Positions 23,457 through 35,800 of a DNA stretch of 64,000 bases are shown here, in pieces. Both the position numbers and the translations under genes were made by a program. Origin of the DNA: Corallium rubrum (Eukaryota; Cnidaria; Anthozoa; Scleralcyonacea; Coralliidae); contig OZ035998.1 of NCBI GenBank assembly GCA_964035015.1, positions 20,266,227-20,330,226 on the forward strand, read 5' to 3'. Within the stretch, counting starts at the first letter, position 1. Every line of letters starts with the position of its first letter. The notes under the pieces are model-generated. The model had not been told where the DNA came from, made no database searches, and saw only the letters and a list, made by a program, of their open reading frames with translations.

Positions 23457-24470
23457 AATACTGTTTATTATATAGCATGCTATCGGGTATGAGCTTTTGC
23501 GTAATCTGATTGGTTCCCTACTACCAGGCTATCAGCTCATATCCTGCTAGTAGAGGTAAAACAAGATGGCGGCATGTATTTTTAAACTGCCGAAAAGAAT
23601 TGAAATTGACGGATTTTTATACAGAAAAACATCAACACCGTCCAACCAATATATAAAAAAACAACATTGTGTAAAAATACATTACCAAATACACAATTTA
23701 GCATGTTAAACGGTAAAATTCACCTACAAATTACGTCTTTTTACTTCAAAAACCCGACTAAATTAACGGGTTGATATTAATTTGTTGCCAAACAAAGAAA
23801 CTCACGGTTAAAATTAAGTTTACAACACACATTTCGTAGGAGATCACCAGTAAAGAGACTTTTTTTATTTAGATATATATTTGGAGTCAGTAAAAAGCAT
23901 GTTCTTTTTCAAAAACAACCAACTAAGTAATTTAGTTCCACTGCCGAAGGTGTTTCAGTTTCATTATTTTATGCATGAAATCAAAACCTTTTTCACGACA
24001 GCAACGCTAATATAAACAACTGACCCACCTTTTGACTTCATAAAGGTATCTTTTAATCTTTTTTGTTGATCTGCTTAACACACTTTTTGCCTCTCGAGCA
24101 ACATTTATACAACATTTCGAAGCTGTTTACCGAACAGCTCAGCGAGAAACTCCATGTGAATGCATCATTACGCATGGCGGAAGTATTAGTTGCCTATGCC
24201 GGAAGTTTGTTGTTTCAAACATTTCGCTGTAATTTTGTCTCTTGTACAGTGCTTGGCTATATAATAAAACAGTTATACCATTCGCTCTCGTTGTATACGA
24301 ACTAATAGCCAACTCGGCGAAGCGCCTCGTTGGCTATGAGCTCATATACAACTCGAGCTCATGGTATAACTGTTAAATATAGACTTTATAATAATGCCAG
24401 TTCACACTCGATCTCAACATAGCCTGCCCCTGACATTTGACTGCAGCTATTTAATACCATATTTCACTCA
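23457..24470. other. Intergenic, with two hairpin elements
   Basis: One inverted repeat lies at about 23,480-23,545 (TATGAGCTTTTGCG..., CAGCTCATA). A better one at about 24,272-24,375 has the arms GTTATACCATTCGCTC and GAGCTCATGGTATAAC, around AACTCGGCGAAGCGCCTCGTT. Confidence 0.55.
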
Positions 24471-25020
24471 AATTCAAGTTCAATTTATTGCACACTATTT
24501 TTTTTATATCTAATACATTATGAACATTAATTAATTATAAATAAAAGTAGTATATATTGTACAAGGTTAACTTTTGAAGTATTTTGAGAATGTGTACGGT
24601 GGCCAAAGTAGCATAAGCTTTCGAGTTGACCACCGTCTACATATGAGTAAATTAGCTAAATAGTTGAGCTATCCAATAGAACGCGTAAGTCAATCAATAG
24701 AGCTCTCGGACAAAAGAAAAGAGAGTAGAGAAAATTATCATAATCAAATATGCATATACATATAGACAGATTGGCTGATTAATCAACTATTTATTTAATC
24801 AATTAATCAACCAATCCTTCACATAACAATTTAATCAATCTATCAATTTAACGGAGAGATTTTATTCTTGATTTGAGATTAGATTAATTTTATATTGCCT
24901 TTTAAAACTATTTGTCGTTGTTAATTTTTTCAAGTAAATTGGAATGCTTTCCCATAACACTGGAGTGGCATAGGTTAATTTGCACATTGTTGCTTGGCCA
25001 TAAAGCTTAAACTTTGTTTT
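24470..25020 (-). mobile_element. 3' end of a LINE (ORF2 C-terminus and 3' UTR)
   Basis: On the minus strand, about 25,020-24,865 reads KFKLYGQATMCKLTYATPVL, then WESIPIYLKKL and a terminal SFKRQYKINLISNQ before a stop. This is the usual C-terminus of CR1/L2-type ORF2 (...Y..P.LWN.LP..L....S...FKR.L). About 390 bases of 3' UTR follow, ending near AATAAATTGAACTTGAATTT. The element is 5'-truncated, as LINE copies usually are. Confidence 0.6.
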
Positions 25021-26055
25021 CTTAGCTTTTTCATCATTCCAACAACGTCTATTACATCACAATTAACAATTGACTACGGTTCATACTTAAAATATTTTAA
25101 TACTAAATGTGTAAAAAGTTCCTAGTCTGGAATCTAGATGCTGTACGCTGGACATGTCCGGTGTAGCCACAAATTTTGGCGTACATTTAGCGTGCAATTC
25201 GATCTGTGTTGTTTGGGATATTTGCTTAGATAAACACTGTGCAAAAAAAATCTCACTCCATTGCTGTCATTGCTTATGACTTGAGTGAAATACTTGGTGT
25301 ACAGTAGTTATTTTGGCTTCGGTCGTTTGTTGTGAGTCAATTGTTTTATTCTGTGTTTTGAATGGCTCCGAAGGCATTCTTTTATTAACTTAACTTGACT
25401 TACATGGGTGATGTAGCATACAAAAAACACTGAATCTTCCATGTGTATGCACAAATTGGGGCAAACAACAGTTTGTCTTTCATGCTGTCACTGAATGTAA
25501 CGATTTAGAACTTGACGTTCGGCAATCAACTAGTTTGACTGCTTTAAAGAAGATCTTACATGTAAATTGATTGAAACTTTTAATAGGTATATATTAATTA
25601 CTCTTTAGTTTTTATTCTGTATTGTATATTTTAATATTTTCATATAATATGTAGAGGATGTTACACGGCGGCGCGAATTAAGATATGAATTTTATCTTCG
25701 AGTGGGGGAAAACAATATTTTAAGAATCAGCGTAGTGAATGAGTAAAATATTGTTTTTGCCACGAGAAGATAAAATTCATATCTTCAAACCGTGTAGTGT
25801 AGATTCAGTGCAAAAAGCGGTAAAATTCTAAATGACGTCATCGATATCTTCACCAGTGAGGATATGGAAAGTACGACACTGTATATTTCCTAGTAAAACA
25901 CTCGCATCTATATAATAAACATATATCTACACCGAACCTTTCTGATAATCACTACAGTGAGCGGAGCATTCCTGTTAAAATATTGTTAAATAATATTAAA
26001 ATAGTAATACTGCAGTCAAATGGCATTATTCAATATATTTAACAATTATGCATGG
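25021..26055. other. Intergenic, with a 115 bp palindrome
   Basis: At about 25,677-25,790 two arms (AAGATATGAATTTTATCTTC and its near-inverse) flank AACAATATTTTA/TAAAATATTGTT, giving one long imperfect hairpin. No gene seen. Confidence 0.5.
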
Positions 26056-26536
26056 ATCAATTCCTCCTCTAACCATCTCCCCCCCCCCCCCCCCGGGCAA
26101 TACCCGGGGATTTGTAATTTTTTATGGAGCTCATCGCAAATTCCCCACCCCTGGGGCAAGGCTGAAAAACTAATACAAAAACACACGAGTTTTAACATCA
26201 AACAAATGTATAATTAAACACATTTTAACATCAAATGTGAATTAACTTAAACAGTGGCTCATTTCTGTTGCTGCTTCCTTTGAGCCCTAGTTTTTTTCGC
26301 TTTTTCAGCCCCCTGTGTCGTTTTTCGTCAATTTTCGGCAACTTGAGAAATCTTTCAATGAATTCGTCGCCATTTTGAATACGGAATACTTTAGTTACCA
26401 GACTCCCACGCCTCCTTGCATGCCCGCCCTTTACCCCCAGGACAAAATTAATAAAACAATTCCCCACCCCCGGGATTTGATTTTCTGCATTGTCCCCGGG
26501 TTTGCCCGGGGAGGATGGTTACAGGAAGAATTGATT
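26056..26536. mobile_element. 480 bp inverted-repeat element, CCCGGG-rich
   Basis: Ends ATCAATTCCTCCTCTAACCATC and GATGGTTACAGGAAGAATTGAT are inverted (about 45 bases including the CCCGGGCAA block). A minus-strand frame at 26,231-26,467 reads RIQNGDEFIERFLKLPKIDE, then a basic tail. Its QNGD segment is shared with the 22,227-23,456 element, which suggests deletion derivatives of one family. Confidence 0.65.
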
Positions 26537-26544
26537 CATTCATC

Positions 26545-26635
26545 ATTCACCGAAGTGGAGGTGAATAGTGCTGGATATTCGCCGAGCCGCTTCGGCGAGG
26601 TGAATATCCACACTATTCACCGACACTGAGGTGAA
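26545..26635. repeat. Hairpin MITE
   Basis: ATTCACCGAAGTGGAGGTGAATAGTG is matched by CACTATTCACCGACACTGAG and flanks a GATATTCGCCGAGCCGCTTCGGCGAGGTGAATATC core. Most of the 90 bases can pair in one stem. No coding capacity. Confidence 0.7.
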
Positions 26636-27180
26636 TAACTGTTTTAGCATATACCTCATAAATGAAATAACAAGTTCAAGATTCTTATATATTTCTGTAT
26701 TTTATACAAGACACGGTCGCTTGCAACTTGGGCACTAACGGCACTTGGCGTACTCGATATTTGTCGACAAAACAGTCTTTACAACTCTTGAATATATTAA
26801 TGGCTAGAAAATTGTAAAGAATCATACCTGTGGACACTCTTCTACTTAATTTTGTTGCTTTTCTCGTTATTCTACAACATCAGCCTTGTTTATCAACAAA
26901 ATTAATCTTCTGCTCCGGTAAACAAAGCCAAACTGTTCGCCATTTTGTTTTGCTCACAGAAAAATAGTGCAGGTTAGCATCAACCAACTAGTGGTCTATT
27001 ACAAATCCGGCTCTCTCATTGGCTGCGCTACTAGTGGTCTATTGGTGATAGACCATAGTAGCGTAATCCAATGATAAACCTTCTTAAACCTGGAATACTC
27101 CTATTCTACCCAATCAGAAGCCACGGCATATTCACGCTGCGAGCAAAACCTGGAAACTAGGCCAAACAGGGCGTCCGCTA
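26636..27180. other. Intergenic, with a small hairpin
   Basis: An inverted and repeated CTACTAGTGGTCTATT...AATAGACCA(C/T)(T)AGTAG unit lies at about 26,985-27,065. No gene. Confidence 0.45.
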
Positions 27181-27184
27181 AAAT

Positions 27185-27475
27185 TTTTATACTAGTGATG
27201 AAATCATGTCCCGAAAGTAATGGGAAATTGTTCAGTTTGACATTTTCGAATAAGAAAATGAATTCGTTTATGTCTATGGAGTATATCAACACAAAATTTA
27301 AAGCAAAGTAATCACAATATCGTTTTTATTCTACATTTTGAATGGGGTGACTACTGCAAACGAAAAGGTAAAACTATCAGTTTTCTACGAGCAGATAGTC
27401 AACTCGGCTTCGCCTCGTTTACTATCAGCCAGCTCATAGAAAACTCGGTCTCGTTGTCTAATTGTTAAATACCCG
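27185..27475. repeat. Dispersed repeat C, copy 1
   Basis: About 290 bases matching 36,855-37,235, from CCCGAAAGTAATGG to AACTCGGTCTCGTTG, including a terminal hairpin around ACTCGGCTTCGCCTCG. The other copy lies inside intron 4 of the KH gene. Confidence 0.75.
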
Positions 27476-29479
27476 AGCTCAGAGGAACCAATCAGATAGC
27501 TTGAAAAGCACTATTCCCCTGCGCTGGAGCGAGGGGTAATATTTCGTCGGATTCCTCGAGCGAAAGGTCTATAAATTGTATATTATATCGAAACAAATTA
27601 ATCTTTCCAAAAAAAGCTTAAATAATGTTAATAAAGTTCGCTTAGCTTAACTTTTGTCCGCTTTTCATTGTCTGTTTCCATTCTGTTGTCGTCTCAAGGC
27701 TTCTGGACGCAGTTTGTTGCTTTCTTTGTATTCCCTGAATCCTTATTTCCTTATAACCTAACAATCTTCTTGTCAACATCTGAATGTTTAGGCGAAACGT
27801 TTTCTTGTCTCGCCAAACAACGCCACTATGAATCATGCGTGACATTCACGCGTGGTACACGAACTCGAATACCCCACCACAGCGGGGTATTCGACTCGAA
27901 TCCCCGCTGTGGCGGGTAATTCTACGATAAATTAACTGGTCACGTGGTACAAATCAAGCTCTCTGACTGGACAATTTACAGTTGAGATATAATGTTGCAA
28001 TATATTCAATTTAATGCTGTTAGTCAGTAATTATCTATTAAATATTCCGATCATTGAAATTTAGTGTATCTCGGATGCTATTGATACGCCATGCCAGCCT
28101 TTTATATAATTAAAACTATATTAAATATCTAACTAATAATATTTGGTCTGGTACTCCAGTGCCATGCAGGAGTAGGGTATTAAATTACCAGTGAACCTGA
28201 TGGTCTAATATATTCCAATGAAATTACACCGTAAATTGCAGTATCAAAACCGTGGGTCATAACAATAACTTTTTAAGCTAGTAATAATATATATGCAAAA
28301 CTCTTCAAGCAACTGAGGTAATGCACTAGTCAATTGAAACCTGAACCCAGGACATGGTGGAGAAAGTAACATTTGTGCAGTATTAAATTTTGATATTATT
28401 CCAGTCAAAGGGGAAATTGGCTGTTAAAGTCCCTGCCCCTATAGCCCCAGTACTTTAAAATGTTAAATTCCAGTTTAAATGGAGCATAATTGTTAAATTG
28501 GCCAGTTCCAAATTACACATACTCACACACAATAGTTTTGAGTTGACCGGCCTATAGTTCAAAATATTTAACAAGCGTATTAAATTTTATTTTTATACAA
28601 CCTCAAACTTAGCGTTAAAATCCCCGGGAGTAAAAAATTAAAAATGACTGCCTGAGACGGTATATTACTGCCAGAGACGGTATACATCTGTATTAGAGGC
28701 CTTACATAATAAATAATATATCCACATTTACGGCGCACACCGCAAACTGCAGTTCGAAATCAGCAGTTAGCTGTTAGAAGTTAGGAAAAGCTACCGTTTG
28801 TGAGTTGCCGTATATATGAAAATAAACGGCAATCCAGCAATCTTAACTTGCTAGGCTAATACTTTGAACGTAGCAAAATGAAAAAGCTGGAAACTGCCGT
28901 GAATTTCGAGGAACGAAATACTGATGTTTCGAAATACTGTATTTATACTAAATGCTGTATATATACACAAGTTTTTTCCTTCGATTTGATAGCCCGAAGA
29001 GCGAAGCTATTGATGTATTTGAGTTTTCTATTTTTGAAACCAAGTGCTTCGTAGAGAAACCCGTGCTGAAATAGTGCCTTTTTCAGAGTATGCCAGACCC
29101 GAAAACCGAGGTTTATTTCAACGCTTTGAAACATCAACTGAACGATGTTACAATCAATAAAAAACGAAACTTGAACATCTATTTAACTAATAAATTGGAA
29201 ATTCGGCATGACCATGACCATGACCACTGACAAAATTGAAATTCTAATGCACTTCGTGCTGGCTTTCGGACGTTCTCTTTCATTATTTTGACACCAAAAC
29301 TATCGAATAACGTGGAATAGTCTGATAGGCATATGCACTTTTGTACAAAAAGTTCATGAAAGGGATGGCACCAAACACAAAAAGCAGTAATTTCGACAAA
29401 TGGCTGTCTAACCATACCTAGAACTGGACAAAGAAGTCTACAAAAGCAATGACTAGAGTTATACATAACATATATTAAG
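27476..29479. other. Intergenic
   Basis: A small inverted repeat at about 27,868-27,915 (AATACCCCACCACAGCGGGG..., CCCCGCTGTGGCGGG) and a repeated GAGACGGTATA at 28,655 and 28,676. No exon supported. Confidence 0.35.
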
Positions 29480-29592
29480 CAATTATTGAATGAAGCTTTG
29501 TTAATATCAATAATTATCAAGGTTGAAGATGCCGAAGCAGAACTGAGACTTTGATAATTCTTGATATCAACAAAGCAGAATTCAATAATTGT
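29480..29592. repeat. Hairpin element
   Basis: AATTATTGAATGAAGCTTTG is paired with CAAAGCAGAATTCAATAATT. The arms continue through TTAATATCAA and TAATTATCAA. An open minus-strand frame of 141 codons across it lacks any domain and is an artefact. Confidence 0.6.
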
Positions 29593-29810
29593 TTTATTAT
29601 ACATTTTTAGTTGAAAACCCAGCTAATAAAGCTTTCTAAGCATAAAGTTAAAGGAAAACACTTCTCACGACGCACGCAGTATTAACTGTTAAACGTTTTG
29701 GCGGAAAAAATAAATGTGGAGTGATGTGAGTACACAGATAATACCTACAGGTGATAGCATTGTGGGCTCGGAACATTATAATCTCAGTGCATAATAATCT
29801 CAGTGACGAG

Positions 29811-29823
29811 ATGAGTCGAAAAG
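29811..29823 (+). CDS. KH gene exon 1 (start codon, MSRK/G)
   Basis: ATGAGTCGAAAAG followed by the strong donor GTAAGTA. It ends in phase 1, exactly what exon 2 needs (G joined to GA gives Gly). It was chosen on donor quality and phase. There is no homology evidence for so short an exon, and translation could instead start at ATG 32,757. Confidence 0.5.
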
Positions 29824-32800
29824 GTAAGTAAATCATTGGTTATTAATGCTTTTTTGACGCCAAACAACCTAGCGAAATTGTGCCATTTTGTCCAGCGGGA
29901 AGAACAGTAAACGCCAAACCTTTATTAAAAGCAACTTTTCTTCAAAATAACTGAGTGTATCTCGTTTGCTTCTGTTATTCAATGACAATGACTCAATGTC
30001 CTACAATCTAGGATATCCGGTTTTCATCTGACCAATGGCCTCCGATTTTCCAGTGTACCGAGGAGGCCCTGGGAACGAGAATACATTTTTTATCGTTCAC
30101 AGATCACTCATTATTCTTCCTGAAGTTATTGGGTTTCATCATAGTCCCTGGAATTATATTGTCTGGAGACGCTACGAACGTCAAAGCGGTTAACAATGAG
30201 TTACAATTTAGGTTGAGGGTGGCAAATAAGGTCACAATCTTTTGTTTTACGTTCATTAATATTTATAAAGCAACGATGCTACTGGTTGATTGCTTCATAC
30301 CAAAAATACAATGTGTTCAGCAAGCGTTAAGCGGGTGAAATAAGGTGCACAAACGTGAACAAAAACCTACAACAAAGACTGGCCGCGTTTCCAGACAATT
30401 TATTTCTGGGGACTATGGTTTGATGATCGTAAAAATGGAGGCTCCACTAGTTGCTATAAATTGCACATGCACTTGTATGGTAAACACCGATTTTTCGGTT
30501 GACCAGCCGTTAAAAATTGGCCGACTAAAATCGTAGCGTGTGCGCCAGGCTTAATGTTAGTAACTTTAGTTAATAATACCAGTTCAATCACATATTGCAT
30601 GATAAACTATTAGACTTGGACAACACCCGATTGTTTTACGTCTTATATCTTGTAGATTGTCCGTCATTTAAAACTATAACCAGGAAGAACTTCCCTTCCA
30701 TCTCATCAATCAATAGTCGTGGAGACACAACCCAACCAGATTACAACCGACGATATATAAGATTTTCACATGGGTGGACTTTGAAAAGTCCTAAAGTTTA
30801 GTGAATTCAGTAAATTAAGCACTGATGATTTAAATCATGTTTGAGTCAGTCAATAAATAAACTGAAACTGTGAAAGTGAGTTTTACTTACATGTAATCAT
30901 GAAAAATGAAAGTGACAACAAGAACAACAACATTGAAAACAAGCATTCTATGTCACCCTGCAGAGATATCCTATTTGCGGCACAGAAAGCCCTTTTTTTG
31001 AAAAAGAAAAATTTAAGTAAAATAAATTACTTTTATGTATCTATTTATAATTAATCGTACTCGAGACCATAAGTTTTATGAAATATATTAGAAATACTCT
31101 ACTCTCATCGCTTCGGTTGTATTACAAAACTCTTTCGTTCGACACATCGACTTCGAGACTCCTTCTTTGTTCTTGTACCTCGTGTTCGTGACGTCACAAA
31201 TGACGTCATTTCTCAAAGTAATAATTATATGAAACTTCAACAAAATATCAAGTTCATTACACTCCCTGTGTTTAATTCGAAAACTCGATCAAACAACTGC
31301 AAGATAACTAGCACTTAACATATCAAAATAATATACGTAGTGTTCATGACACTTATCTCCTCATGTCTTATACTCGATTAATTCTTCGTAAAAGTTCTCC
31401 CTTTATTGCTGCTTGTCTACGATTTCTTGACTGATTGGGTTGGTTATTAGTTGTATCCCCTTTTTCAGCAGATTGCTCTTCGTCGTTTGTAGATGCACTG
31501 ACTTCGAGATGGATAAGGTGTTTAATACTGCGTCTCAATAATTTCGGATTTCTGCTCAAGTTTGCGACCCTGACGATAGCTGCTCGAACTTGACCATCAC
31601 TCCCCGGTAACAGCTTCTCGACTTTGGAAAGTTTCCAAAACATTCGCTTTGTCGACTCGTTTCTTAGAATAATGACATCACCCGCGGAGATGAGAACTCC
31701 TTCTCGTCGTTTCTTCTTAGTAGAACAGTTCTCACGCAGACTTAACAAATAATCTCGTCTCCAATGATTCGTGAATTGAGCCAACAGTTTCTTCTGGTGT
31801 TGTGCCTTCCTTGTCAACGATTATTGAGTTTTTTAAAAATCTTTTATTAACCTCGACCACTTGCTCATTACAAGAAAATATCAGACTTCAGTCTTTACGT
31901 ACCCCAGTCTAGACTCTAGATATTTCTTTCGTAACGACCTGCGCTATCGGTTACTAAAGAAGTTAATATTTTATTGTTATAAAATGTTATTTTTTATCAA
32001 CTCTTTTTAGTGTGAAAGTTGGTTATCGGAAATGACGTCGAAAATAGAAGAGAAGAAAGAATAGAAGAAAGCACGCGATTACAATAGAATCATACGTCGT
32101 CCTTCATGCATGTTATTACTGTGCTTATATTTGCGCAATTACGAAAGTTATTTTTGCTCCTATTAAAAACACATGCCAATTAAAGATGTGCATAAATGAA
32201 TTGGATTGGACGTATTGCTCCTCATATATAATCTCAGTGAGGGTTTCGCCTAATGTTATCTTAATATGCAATAATTATCGTATACAATAATAATCTTTAT
32301 AGTTATATCCGTGCTCGGTCAATTTTATGCAAAAAAAACCCCAACTTAATAATACAACAGAAGTAAAAACCTTTGTCGTCAATAAATCATACGCATGCAA
32401 ACGCTACGACACATTTTATTATCACGAAAAGTACAAAATCCGACCTTATCCGTGAAAAAAAAGGAACAAAATTCTATCGAACTGATCCGAATGTATAAAT
32501 TTTAATCGGTCTGATTCGGATCTGGATTCGGGCGCAATTCGTACAACACTAGTGCCAATAGATGTACAGTATATGTTGCAAACACTGTCTTATTCCAAAA
32601 CCTTGTTCCTTTTTTGACGTCATTTTCTGGTAACTATTTTCCAGTTTTGATCACGAGGAAAAGTTTGAATATTGAGTCATTCTTGAATGATATGCATCTA
32701 TACATGTTCATTTTGTATTAATATGTATTGTTTGTATCTCTTTATTAGGACTTGGCATGGCTGTACGTACCGAAACAGTACATGTTCCTGAAAATGAGAA

Positions 32801-35800
32801 AGGATATATAGTAGGACGTCATAAATCAGGACTGGATGAGATTTCTCAATGTACAAACGCACGTGTGTTTCTAAAGAATAACGACATTTGCGTTGAAGGA
32901 ACTAATGAACAAATCAAAATGGCAGAAAACCTGATCAGAGAGAAACTGGTAGGAACTGTTGAGGACAGCTAGCCCTATAACTATAGCAAAATGACTTCTC
33001 ACTTTTCTTGTTGGTCCTCACTAAAAGGGATGACTCAAAAGGGCCCTACCTGTTTTTTCGCGGCTTTTTCAAAATGCGTTCTACGTCGTCAAATATGTCT
33101 TACTAAAACAGTAAGACATAAGTGGTAAACCAGATGTTTGATTATATAGTTATAGGATTAGGGTTTTTATTGTGATTAGGTTATCTGGAGGATTCCTATA
33201 ATCTTGAGACTCACTGCATGAAGACCGACGACAAATTTGGAAAAACAAATTTGACGTCATTTCGCAATAGAGCAAAGTGAAAATGTAGTAAACTGCCAAG
33301 GTTTTTAGTAACGGAAAACTGACATTTTGAGCGGAGCCCGTCATCAAAGTGAAAGATTGAGATGGGTCCTTTTGAGGCACTTACGCCTTTAAAAACATCT
33401 TGTTTCTTTACTTGACAAGAAACATTTTCACTCTGGGTGTTCTCCGTACTCATTTCAAAATATTTACATGGCATTCTTAGTTCATAGTTTACCACAAGTC
33501 GTTGGAAATGTGAAAACTGTCCATTGCAGAATTGGCAGCCATTTTGAATTTTATTGTCAACATCGTTCCCAGGGCCCTCTCTATTCTTCTCTATTTTTAT
33601 TAATTGTACTGCAGTACAATTTAATAAAATAATTGTACTCCTCTCAACCAATCAGAATGTAGTAATTTTGTCATGCATATAATAAGTAAGAAAACAAGAA
33701 ATGGCCCATTTTTACAGCTAGTGGTTTACATACAGTAATAATACTCTAAACTAGTTACTGTATATTCCATATATATCCCACTTGGATAACTACTTATCAC
33801 GCTATGCATACAAGTGGATTTCATTCACATTGAACATTCACCGAAACAACGCTTTTTATCGTTTATCAGAAATGTGTTTTAACCTTGTTTCCAATCAGTT
33901 AGTGTCTTCTTATGTAAACTTCTCATGTAAGCTTCACTCACGATGTTAAATCCCATATCACACTCATGACCATGAATTAACCTATACTTATTCAACAAAA
34001 AATAATATTCGGCTATATATGTAAGGGTTAATCAATGGCTACGAGTCTGATATGAAATTTAACATCGCGAGGGAAGCTTAATAGCCACATGGGGCCGCAA
34101 TCTGTATAAAGCCCAGGGAAGTATACAGATAAAGACAAAACGTTCAACGTTGTGAAATTTGAACTAAATTAGTTGGTTACGTCGAACTTTGGTATTAAGC
34201 CTATACTTCCCTCAGCGCTACGCGCCTCATAACTCACGTAGTTACCTCGGCCTATAGATCGTTTTCACTCACGTGATCGGTGGCCTCATTGTGGCGGTGA
34301 AACAATACAAGATATTTGAATAAGAGTGGAGCTGAATTCCCATAGGATAAAGATGGTACACCACTGAATATGGCCGCCGTGACGTCAGATGAAAACGATC
34401 TATACTTAGACGATGTTATATACTCGCTTCTTTACAATCACCCCTTCGCCGTCATCTAACCCAACTATAAGGTTTTTGACGTTGCAGGAAGAAAAGAACA
34501 TGAAGAAATCTACAAAACTGGAAGTTCTCGTTGAAAAGAAATACATAGGTTTAATACTGGGAAAACATGGTGACAATAGGAAACATTTAGAAACAAAGTC
34601 AGATACAAGAATTCGTTTGTTATCTTCCAAAGAAGATGAAGGTGAATTTGGAAATTTTATAATTACTGGATCCCGGCAAAACTGTAAAAGAGCAAGATCT
34701 TTAATAAGTGAAAAGATAGTAAGTTTTAAGAAATGGTATACTATAATACCTTTATTGAACTATGAACGGCCCGCTTACTGAATACATGGCATGTTTTAGA
34801 TTTAATGTGCGTGTGGGAACAATGAAAACCTAGGTATACATAAATAATTCATGAGATAATCAGCCAACTATAATATAGTTCATATTCAATCGCCTGATTG
34901 AAGTTGGATACTCCAGTAAAACCCAAGATATTAGATGAAAACCGGTGTTCATTTTATTCTTATATGCAAAATAAACAAGCTGCTGTATGAATAAATTTTA
35001 CACACACTCATGAATAGAATCTCATGATTGTTTATTTTAATTGCATTTTCCAATTGAAATCGCGCGATTGAGATGCCATATCACTCGTTTATCTTATTTC
35101 ATCAGGGGAATCCAAACACTCGAAAACAATAAAACCACTCGGCCTTCGGCCTCGTCCTTTCATCATGTTTTCTCGTGTTTGAATCCCCTGATGAAACACT
35201 CAAACCCGTTGTTGATATATTACATGCAAACTACTTATAATTTCAGAAACATTTACTGGTTTACCGCTATAGTGCATATGACATGAAAATTATGTTTGTC
35301 TCGTGTGGTGTTTACTTATTACTTCTAGAATGTAATATTGTGTTTCTATAGGAATTGCCGATTCTGGTGCAGTAAATTGGCGAAACCGTAAACTATAAAT
35401 ATTTAATTTCAAATGCAATAAGGCCCTGTTTACATGAAGTGGATTGACAGTCCAATCGGATCGAAAAACGTGAGTGAAGGTAATCCGAGCACATGTTTAC
35501 ATGGAGAATCGGATTGCTTTCGGTTTTGGAACACTATTTTCTGTGCTTCCCTCAATGTCTGCCATTTAGCACGACACACACCAACTTCGCTCATGCGTAT
35601 CAAGTCATTTTCATGTCAAACTTTTCATGAATCAGATGGGGGACATTCAAGTCGATCCTTGCTTGAATCCCAAGTCAATCCACTCCACTACGCGGATTGA
35701 CTTCAGCCATTCGTTTCGATCAAATCGAAAACTTTCAATCTTTTTCGTGTAAACACAACAAGAAGAAACAACATGCGAGATTTGACTTGAATACTCAATC

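Noticed and set aside
29179..29604. 141-codon minus-strand frame
   Set aside because: It runs through a hairpin repeat, has no domain, and lies just upstream of the KH gene start.
33211..33651. 146-codon minus-strand frame in KH intron 2
   Set aside because: No domain or splice support. Its sequence includes dispersed repeat motifs (GCCCTGGGAACGA-like), so it is chance openness in a repeat.
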